This document shows positions 50,772 to 57,916 of a DNA stretch of 64,000 nt, piece after piece (position 1 is the first letter of the stretch; every line of letters begins with the position of its first letter). The notes under the pieces are model-generated. The model saw only the letters and a list, made by a program, of their open reading frames with translations. It did no database searches and was not told the origin of the DNA. A program made the translations under genes and the position numbers. The stretch comes from Pedobacter sp. KBS0701 (GTDB lineage: Bacteria > Bacteroidota > Bacteroidia > Sphingobacteriales > Sphingobacteriaceae): the NCBI RefSeq assembly GCF_005938645.2, contig NZ_CP042171.1, positions 5,580,001 through 5,644,000 on the forward strand. The letters run 5' to 3'.

Positions 50772-52640
50772 ATGGAAAAGAAACTCATTTCAGAAATCAA
50801 TATAGAGGATAAGGAAATTACCCACTTTGCTTCCTTTAGCCTCACACAGGCTTTTAATGAACACCATTATTTCGAGCTGCGTTTTAACCATGATCAAATG
50901 GGCGCACCGGGCTTGATCAGTTTGGATGATAGCCGCGATTTTGTGGGTAAAACCTTAACTGCATCATTTGGCCATTCACCGGAAAACATGCAGAATTTTG
51001 TGGGGCTGGTTTCTAAGGTGGAGTTGTCACAAAGTCATGGTTATCATGGTGTCGTAATCGTAAGTGGTTATAGTCCAACCATTTTAATCGACCGTGGTCC
51101 TGATTTAGGTTCTTACCTGGACAAGGACCTTAATGAAATCGTAAAATTGGCAACTAAAGATACACCGGCCAACGATTTAAAAGTAGTGGCCAATGCCGCC
51201 CGAAGTTCATCTATTGATTATATTATTCAATACAAAGAAAGTGACTTTGCATTTCTGAACCGCCTTTCGGCAGAGTATCATGAGTGGTTTTTCTACGATG
51301 GTAAGCAGCTTAATTTTGGCAAGCCCAATTCGCAAAAAGAGATATCGTTATTTTACGGAAGAGATGTTCAGGAAATGCAGTATGCCATGGAAATAGCGCC
51401 AATCAAGAATAAGCGCTTTTCTTACAATCCTAAACAAAATGAGATGTTGCTGAGCGAGAGCACAGGCAAAGTAGATGGTACTCCTGATTTATCACATGCC
51501 ATTAAAGCTTCCAACCTCACTTTCAGTAAAACCTTCAACCAGCCCTCCTTAATACGTGTAGATAATAGCGGCGATATTAAAAGTCTCGTCGAAAATGAAG
51601 AAAAGGCCAATACCAGCGAGCTATTAAAAGTAACGGCAAGAGGAGACAATGCCGGTTTAAGCATAGGGAGCATTGCCGAAATTACCATGAGTTTAAGGAA
51701 AGAACTTGCTTTTTCCACAGAAAGTCTGGGTAAATTCCTCATTACAAGCATTAAACATCATATTGATGAGAATGGTAAATACCACAACACTTTCGAAGGA
51801 AAGGTTTCTACTACGGAACGTTTACTGGTAAAAAACTTTGAAAAACCACAGCCTGATATGCAATTGGCAGATGTGATCGATAACAACGATCCACAGGGAC
51901 AGGGGCGAATTAAAGTGAAATTTAAATGGGAATGTTTAACAAACGACGTGACAGAGTGGCTGCGTGTAGTTACGCCAAGTGCCGGTATTGGCGATAGGGG
52001 TAACAACAGGGGATACTTTGCCATTCCTGAAATCGATGATCAGGTGATAATTGCCTTTGAAGAGGGAAATATTGCCCGGCCAGTGGTGATGGGCAGTGTT
52101 TACCACAGTTCGAGTGTAAACAGTAGCCCATTGGTTAAAAATCACCTAAAAAGTATTATTACCAGAAGCGGACATTTGCTGGAATTTGATGATAGTGATG
52201 GCACACAAGGTATAACACTTACCGATATCCATCAAAACATTATCCATATTGATACCAAAGGCAATAATATTACGATTACCGCTTTGGAGAACATGACGCT
52301 AAATTGTAAGAATATGCAGATTAATGTGGCCGAGAATATGGCAACTAGTGTTGGTCAAAATATGGCTAATACAATCGGTATGAATAGATCGGAAACTGTA
52401 GGAATGAGTGCTACAGAATCGGTTGGCGCAATTAAAAGTACAACTGTAGCGGGAAATATGAACCTTATGGTAATTGGTCAGCTAATGGAAATGATTGAAG
52501 GAGATGTACACAGTGAAACCAAAAAAGAACGAAATGAAATAAGTGCTGGTATTATGAATATTAGCTCAGATGAGTATATTAATAAACATGCTCAAAAACA
52601 AGTACAGAATAATAGTGGTGAGAGTGGAACTGGGTATTAA
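50772..52640 (+). CDS. tssI: T6SS spike protein VgrG/TssI
   Basis: A 622-residue spike protein. It has a gp27-like base (1-360), a gp5 OB-fold at about 365-450 (DPQGQGRIKVKF, EWLRVVTPSAG, GYFAIPEIDDQVIIAFEEGN, RPVVMGSVYH) and a C-terminal beta-needle of short repeats (QNMANTIGMNRSETVGMS). The last 40 or so residues (ERNEISAGIMNISSDEYINK) may be the contact for effector or PAAR-like tip. No toxic extension is present, so cargo is encoded by the genes after it. Confidence 0.93.
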   Translation: MEKKLISEINIEDKEITHFASFSLTQAFNEHHYFELRFNHDQMGAPGLISLDDSRDFVGKTLTASFGHSPENMQNFVGLVSKVELSQSHGYHGVVIVSGYSPTILIDRGPDLGSYLDKDLNEIVKLATKDTPANDLKVVANAARSSSIDYIIQYKESDFAFLNRLSAEYHEWFFYDGKQLNFGKPNSQKEISLFYGRDVQEMQYAMEIAPIKNKRFSYNPKQNEMLLSESTGKVDGTPDLSHAIKASNLTFSKTFNQPSLIRVDNSGDIKSLVENEEKANTSELLKVTARGDNAGLSIGSIAEITMSLRKELAFSTESLGKFLITSIKHHIDENGKYHNTFEGKVSTTERLLVKNFEKPQPDMQLADVIDNNDPQGQGRIKVKFKWECLTNDVTEWLRVVTPSAGIGDRGNNRGYFAIPEIDDQVIIAFEEGNIARPVVMGSVYHSSSVNSSPLVKNHLKSIITRSGHLLEFDDSDGTQGITLTDIHQNIIHIDTKGNNITITALENMTLNCKNMQINVAENMATSVGQNMANTIGMNRSETVGMSATESVGAIKSTTVAGNMNLMVIGQLMEMIEGDVHSETKKERNEISAGIMNISSDEYINKHAQKQVQNNSGESGTGY

Positions 52641-52655
52641 CTAACTAATCGACTT

Positions 52656-54530
52656 ATGAGCAGATCAAGAATTGTTGGTGGTAGCTATACTAAAGTTTCG
52701 AAAGGCAATCACCAGATGTTTTCAGAAGAAAGTATCGTTTCCTCTGCTGGAAAAAAAGTGCAGCAAAAAGGGGCTAATGAGGGAGTAAGCCATGGCACAC
52801 CACAAACAGCTCCAAAACCGGTAAATGCTGTTAACGTATATGTAGGGATGTTTTTTGATGGAACGGGTAACAACAGATTTAATTCTGAAGCGGAATATTA
52901 CAGCAAGATCAATTCAAATAATGTTAAATATATTGCCAATACCATCCCTGCCCATGCCGTTAAAACAATTACAGATGTTAATGGCAAAGTAACAAAGGTT
53001 AAAATATCAGATCGGGATAGTTACTGGAACCCGTACTCTAATGTGGTTAAACTGTATGATTTATATAAAGAAGAAAAAAATCCAGAACATACAGATGAAT
53101 TACATAAAGAATACGGTAAACATGTTATTTTAAAACAATATGTAGAAGGGATAGGTACCAAACGTAACTTGGAGGATGATGTAGCAGGTTCAGCTCTGGC
53201 CAGAGGACCACGAGGAATTATTGGACGGGTAGAGGAAGGAATAAAAGATCTGGTAAAAAATCAATTAGGCGTTGTTAAAGCAAAAAAAATAAATAAAATT
53301 GTTTTCGATGTTTTTGGTTTTAGCAGGGGTGCAGCTGCGGCGAGGCATTTTTGTAATGAAGTGAAGAAAAAAGCATCCTATACACACGAAATGATAAGAG
53401 ATCCCTACGATTCTAAAGGACGGATCATGACTGGTAAACAAATCGTATCGTCACAGGCAGGAGGATTATTAGGAAGATTACTACAGCAAAATGGTTTTAA
53501 ATCAGTTGGTGAAACTTTTTCAATTGAAATTAGGTTTCTAGGCGTGTTTGAAACGGTAATTTCTGATGGTATCGTTAAAGAAAATTTAGGTTATAAGGCC
53601 ATACCACTTACATTAATGGCCCCACTCATACAAGAAAGTTTAAAGGATATTAAAACTGCAGTTGGCGGTTTAGGGATAAAAAATATTTTTCACATTAAGG
53701 CCGATTCGGAATGGAGACAGAATTTTGCTTTTACTCCAACCAATGCAGGCCATACCATCAGTATGCTTGGTGCACACTCTGATATAGGCGGTGGCTATGC
53801 AAATCTAGATAAATATACCACCGTTCTCGATTATTTTGATCTGAAACCAAACGACACCAAAACCTGGAAAGAAAAACAGGCGGTAAGGCAATTTTATATT
53901 AATCAGGGATTTTGTAATGAAGATCAAATAAAATTTATAAATACTTACGATCACGTAAGGGAAACAAGTAGTACCATAAGTCCTTATGGTGCTGTATATT
54001 CAAGTCGCAATATAGATGGGCCAGCAGATTTTCCGGATGGAGGTAAAACACTATCCAGCAGTCCTTATTATCAAGCCAGTCAGTCTAAAGTATCCGACCA
54101 TTACATGCTGGTTGATGAACGGTATATTTCCAACAATTATGCACTCGTGCCGATGAATATCATGTTAAAAAAAGCACTGAATTGCCAGGTTCCTTTTTAT
54201 GATGATTATAAGAAGGCTCCTGATGTAAAAAAATACTTTGAATATGAAATTACAGATGCTGTGCTTAATGACTACTTGTCGCTGATGTTGAATGTGATGG
54301 AAGGAAAGGGTATCGAAAACGGCAGCTACAACATTCCGGCAGAAATGCGAAAACACATTTGTAATAAATATTTACACCTATCGGCAAATTACGGTGGATT
54401 CGATACCATTCGTGTAAAAACCGGAGATCACTACCTATTAGGTAATTTGGGTTTTGTTAACCGACCAGTGCCTTATCATTTTGCAAACGAAACTGTTACC
54501 TATGAAAGAGAAATTTATCAGCCTAAATAG
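52656..54530 (+). CDS. DUF2235/Tle1-like lipase effector
   Basis: A 624-residue alpha/beta-hydrolase of the DUF2235 family, which includes Tle1 phospholipase effectors of T6SS. VYVGMFFDGTGNNRF near residue 61 opens the fold, Ser223 in GFSRGAAAARHF is the nucleophile and His374 in GAHSDIGGGY the base. The segment FLGVFETV has Glu299 where family members usually have Asp (GVxDT), a possible triad variation. It lies 15 nt after vgrG and overlaps the next lipoprotein gene by 29 nt, the usual effector/immunity layout. Expected to attack phospholipids of the prey cell. Confidence 0.85.
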   Translation: MSRSRIVGGSYTKVSKGNHQMFSEESIVSSAGKKVQQKGANEGVSHGTPQTAPKPVNAVNVYVGMFFDGTGNNRFNSEAEYYSKINSNNVKYIANTIPAHAVKTITDVNGKVTKVKISDRDSYWNPYSNVVKLYDLYKEEKNPEHTDELHKEYGKHVILKQYVEGIGTKRNLEDDVAGSALARGPRGIIGRVEEGIKDLVKNQLGVVKAKKINKIVFDVFGFSRGAAAARHFCNEVKKKASYTHEMIRDPYDSKGRIMTGKQIVSSQAGGLLGRLLQQNGFKSVGETFSIEIRFLGVFETVISDGIVKENLGYKAIPLTLMAPLIQESLKDIKTAVGGLGIKNIFHIKADSEWRQNFAFTPTNAGHTISMLGAHSDIGGGYANLDKYTTVLDYFDLKPNDTKTWKEKQAVRQFYINQGFCNEDQIKFINTYDHVRETSSTISPYGAVYSSRNIDGPADFPDGGKTLSSSPYYQASQSKVSDHYMLVDERYISNNYALVPMNIMLKKALNCQVPFYDDYKKAPDVKKYFEYEITDAVLNDYLSLMLNVMEGKGIENGSYNIPAEMRKHICNKYLHLSANYGGFDTIRVKTGDHYLLGNLGFVNRPVPYHFANETVTYEREIYQPK

Positions 54531-55671
54531 CTTTTTGATTTTATTTGCAATGTTGGCAAGTTGCCAATCCAAAGAAAAATTTGATTGGGATGCTGGGTTT
54601 TCTGCACCTAAAAACTATATAGCCGGCGATCCGTCTGTAAGCTATTTCTATAAGGGCGTAAAACTTGCGGGTGCATCTTCAACAGTAGGTATAAATCCGG
54701 GCTGGGGCGAAACAAGTGGTGGTTTTACTAGTGGCGATGACTTTAAGCCAGTACCAGATAGTGTTTTTGTAAAATGGGATTGCGGTTTTGACCTGATTGA
54801 ATATGAAGGAGGTTTTAAATTACCGAAGGAGAAAATGCTATCGCTGTTTAAAAGTAAAGTAAGAGATCCCTTAGGGAATATGGAAAACTATAGCTTAATC
54901 GTAACCGGAATGGCTCCCGGTGGCAATGTAACCTTATGGATGAAAGCCGGCCTTATAAAAACTGAAATAGCCAAATTTAAGGCCAAAGCAATAGATACTA
55001 TGAGCAAAGACGATCCTAACAGGGGTATTACCATATGGACATCTACAGGCGATGAAGCAAAATACATACTAAGTTACATTAAACTACACGGCATTCCCTA
55101 TCATGTTTGGGAAGTGGGTGAGAAAGAATATAATTATAATATTGGATTTAGTAGCGAAGAAGATAAAAACTACAGTTTTGGGATTACAGGTTATTCTGAG
55201 GATGGAACAACAATTGGCTATGATCAAGAAGAAAATACCCTAGTAATGTTAAAACACAATACAAATTATACGCCATCAATTGGTAAAATAAAAAATAAGT
55301 TGCCGGTTCATTTTTCCATCCAATGGATTTCAGAAGATAATGAGCAGTGGTATAAGGCAGAAATTGTGTTGCCTAATAATTTTAGTGAAAAATTCACATC
55401 TGGCGAGGCTGTTAAAAATTATGGTTATGATAGGATTTTAATAAAGATGGATAAAGAAATTCCTGGGCAGGCTTATGTTTTTGGAAAGATTATGATCCAG
55501 GGAAAGGATAAAGAAGATATGATTATGAAATTCAGGGCTCCGAAGTTGAATAATGAAACCAAAAAATATGACTTTTCTAAATATTCGCTTCCAAAAGGTT
55601 ACGTTTTTCCTAAATGGCAAGGCCGAAATAATTTGACATTTCCAAAGATTGATTTTTGGCAGGAACAATAG
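54502..55671 (+). CDS. DUF2931-like lipoprotein, probable immunity protein to the Tle1-like effector
   Basis: The start ATG 54502 gives a lipoprotein signal (LFAMLASCQS); a longer frame from 54454 only adds residues inside the preceding gene. The mature protein of about 370 residues has INPGWGETSGG and VFVKWDC...YEGGFKLPKEKML, which resemble DUF2931. It overlaps the lipase gene by 29 nt. Known Tle1-type effectors are paired with periplasmic immunity proteins, so this role is inferred from position and localisation. At 389 residues it is longer than a usual DUF2931 protein, and the C-terminal half may be a second repeat. Confidence 0.72.
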   Translation: MKEKFISLNSFLILFAMLASCQSKEKFDWDAGFSAPKNYIAGDPSVSYFYKGVKLAGASSTVGINPGWGETSGGFTSGDDFKPVPDSVFVKWDCGFDLIEYEGGFKLPKEKMLSLFKSKVRDPLGNMENYSLIVTGMAPGGNVTLWMKAGLIKTEIAKFKAKAIDTMSKDDPNRGITIWTSTGDEAKYILSYIKLHGIPYHVWEVGEKEYNYNIGFSSEEDKNYSFGITGYSEDGTTIGYDQEENTLVMLKHNTNYTPSIGKIKNKLPVHFSIQWISEDNEQWYKAEIVLPNNFSEKFTSGEAVKNYGYDRILIKMDKEIPGQAYVFGKIMIQGKDKEDMIMKFRAPKLNNETKKYDFSKYSLPKGYVFPKWQGRNNLTFPKIDFWQEQ

Positions 55672-55700
55672 CCCAATGATCTAAAGATAATTCTACCCGA

Positions 55701-56411
55701 ATGAAAGTTACATATTTATTATTACTTAATTTAATACTTCTTTTTTCGAACTGCACCGCGCAACATAGCGAACCGAAGGGCTATTCATTAAAGAAAGAAT
55801 ACGGTCTTCAGGGAGCAGTAAAGGAAGTATCTACTTACCTGTGTAAAGTAAGTAAAAAAGTTATTCCTACAGATACCAGTAACTTTTTTGGAAAGTACAA
55901 ATTGACATTTGATAGGCAGGGAAATGGCGTGGTAAATTATAGAAAACGTAAAAATGATAATGGTATGGTAATCATATATGAAATGATTTATACTGGACAG
56001 GGAAAAAATATAACCTATAAGGAACATATCAGCATTGACGGTAAAGAAACGGAAGTAACGGAATATAAGTATGTATGGTTAGATGATTTGAACTATAATA
56101 TTGTAAATCAAAGTGATACATCTCAGGCCCAGATGGTTACCACCGATCAAAATTACAGAATAGTTAAAAGTCAATCTAAACAGGGCGACATTGTGGGAAC
56201 GAACAATTACAAGTATTTTATTAAGAATAATAGGATAGAGAAGACCGTTACCCTAAACGAACGTAAGGAAAATGAAGTTGTAAAAAGTGTCGAGGTTATG
56301 GTGATGAAAGATTTTGATGCGCACAATAATCCAACTAAAATTTATTTTTATAACAATTTAGCCGAAAAAAATCCTGAAACCGTAATTTTTAAACAATACA
56401 AGTATTATTAA
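55701..56411 (+). CDS. Lipoprotein, possible second immunity protein
   Basis: A 236-residue lipoprotein (signal ending LLFSNCTAQ) with a start GYSLKKEYGLQGAVKEVSTY often seen in Bacteroidota secreted proteins of unknown function, and beta-strand repeats with FDRQGNGVVNY and MVTTDQNYRIVK. It sits 29 nt after the DUF2931-like gene in the effector cassette. An immunity or accessory role is inferred from position only. Confidence 0.65.
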   Translation: MKVTYLLLLNLILLFSNCTAQHSEPKGYSLKKEYGLQGAVKEVSTYLCKVSKKVIPTDTSNFFGKYKLTFDRQGNGVVNYRKRKNDNGMVIIYEMIYTGQGKNITYKEHISIDGKETEVTEYKYVWLDDLNYNIVNQSDTSQAQMVTTDQNYRIVKSQSKQGDIVGTNNYKYFIKNNRIEKTVTLNERKENEVVKSVEVMVMKDFDAHNNPTKIYFYNNLAEKNPETVIFKQYKYY

Positions 56412-56473
56412 AATATAGCTTATTGTGCATTTGCCCTAATCTTCAGTTTACCGTCACAACAGTAAGATCCAGA

Positions 56474-57418
56474 ATGAATATAAATTTTGAAAATATAAGT
56501 TCCAAATCATCAGAATACGCTTATTTAAAAGAGCGGCAATATGGTGTTTCTGTAAAATATTATGCCGGAAATGATGAATTACCTCATAAACGAATAGACT
56601 ACGAAGTTGATGTGAAAATTGATGCACATCATAACGGCTGGCAAATAGATATCGATAAACAAAATGTATTTTTCAACCAGCATGAACCAGATCTGATTAG
56701 CGAAATTTTATCGCAGGCAATAACGAGATCAATCTATCCTGTGCAGTGTGTAATTAACAATAAAGGTTTGCCGGTAAGGGGAATTACCAATCATGATCAA
56801 ATTTTAAGCCGTTGGAATCACAATAAAAAACGGATTGCAGACAAATATGAGGGGGAGACGGTTGATAAGTTGATAGGTGTTGCGGATATAAAGTTTGGAA
56901 GCAAAGCATTGATTGAAAAATCAATGAAATATGATATGTTCTGGAATTTATTTTTTCATCCCAAATTCATTGGATATAATGGTACAGCCGGTGTAAGAAC
57001 AGATCTACATCTTGCTGTTGTACCCTATAAATTTCCTGTTAGGTTTACGGGTTTACAATATTTTAACAGGCAGGTTACTTCATATCATACCTTAGAAGTA
57101 AATTTTAATTCGGACGAAATGGAGGCCCCTCAGTTTCTAAGTGGGGCAAAAGATGAAAATCAGAAGTACTATATGAAATTGGATGTAGTATTTGATCTCG
57201 ATGCCAGGCATTTATTTATGACCAATACTACGGCCTATTTTAGTTTTTATTATAAAGATCATGAACAGAATATCTGTTTAGAAAAAAGAATATATTTTAC
57301 GATGTATGAAATCAATGCTGTTTCAAAAACAGATGAGCATAACATCATCGTAGATGATGAACCAAAGAACAAGAAAAGCAAACTGATGAAGTTTATAGAT
57401 GCTTTGGTAGGAGATTAA
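56474..57418 (+). CDS. Protein of unknown function in the vgrG cassette (candidate effector adaptor)
   Basis: A 314-residue soluble protein without signal peptide, from ATG 56474 (MNINFENISSK); a longer frame from 56423 starts inside A/T-rich spacer. It is beta-rich with a basic, Lys-rich end (NKKSKLMKFIDALVGD). It comes right before the PAAR-like gene, where T6SS loci often encode adaptors or chaperones, but it shows no similarity to DUF4123, DUF1795 or DUF2169 that I can see. Function unknown. Confidence 0.65.
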   Translation: MNINFENISSKSSEYAYLKERQYGVSVKYYAGNDELPHKRIDYEVDVKIDAHHNGWQIDIDKQNVFFNQHEPDLISEILSQAITRSIYPVQCVINNKGLPVRGITNHDQILSRWNHNKKRIADKYEGETVDKLIGVADIKFGSKALIEKSMKYDMFWNLFFHPKFIGYNGTAGVRTDLHLAVVPYKFPVRFTGLQYFNRQVTSYHTLEVNFNSDEMEAPQFLSGAKDENQKYYMKLDVVFDLDARHLFMTNTTAYFSFYYKDHEQNICLEKRIYFTMYEINAVSKTDEHNIIVDDEPKNKKSKLMKFIDALVGD

Positions 57419-57437
57419 TTTTAAAAGAGATATAAAT

Positions 57438-57914
57438 ATGGCACTAAAAGAAAAGGTAGTTCAGGGCGCAATCTGCAAATGTCAGTTTGGTACAACTCCG
57501 GATCAGCTCGTGGTACTTAGCCATAAAAAGTGGTATGCCAATGATCATGAAGCAAAAGAGAAACTTATTGTTACCAATAAGGATATTGGAGTGCCCTTTA
57601 AAAAAAAGACATTTGGATCTTGCGCCAAAATGAATAATAGTCCTTGTGTGCCAAATATCACTAAATGGGATGGTTTTTATGAGAAAGAAAAATACGATCC
57701 GCCTGGTGGCTACATTATTTTAGAAGATAGCAAGGCAACCTGTGCAGTAGCTGGTAGCCCATGTGTAGAGATTGTTAAAAGCGGTCAGATTGGTGTTCCA
57801 AGCAGTAAAAATTTAAAAAATGCTGATAAAGAGCTTCAGGCAAATGTAAATCCTTTAATCAATATGACGGATTTGGATAAGCAGGATCCATATGAGTTTT
57901 TAAATGCCGAATAA
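57438..57914 (+). CDS. DUF4280 PAAR-like spike-tip protein
   Basis: A 158-residue protein of the DUF4280 family. The compact beta-fold carries cysteines in the typical places: GAICKCQFGT, GSCAKMNNSPCVPNITKW and KATCAVAGSPCVEIVKSGQ, the last motif being a family signature. DUF4280 proteins replace PAAR as the tip that sharpens VgrG and attaches cargo. It is placed 2 nt before the 995-residue gene, which is therefore likely to be its cargo. Confidence 0.85.
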   Translation: MALKEKVVQGAICKCQFGTTPDQLVVLSHKKWYANDHEAKEKLIVTNKDIGVPFKKKTFGSCAKMNNSPCVPNITKWDGFYEKEKYDPPGGYIILEDSKATCAVAGSPCVEIVKSGQIGVPSSKNLKNADKELQANVNPLINMTDLDKQDPYEFLNAE

Positions 57915-57916
57915 TT

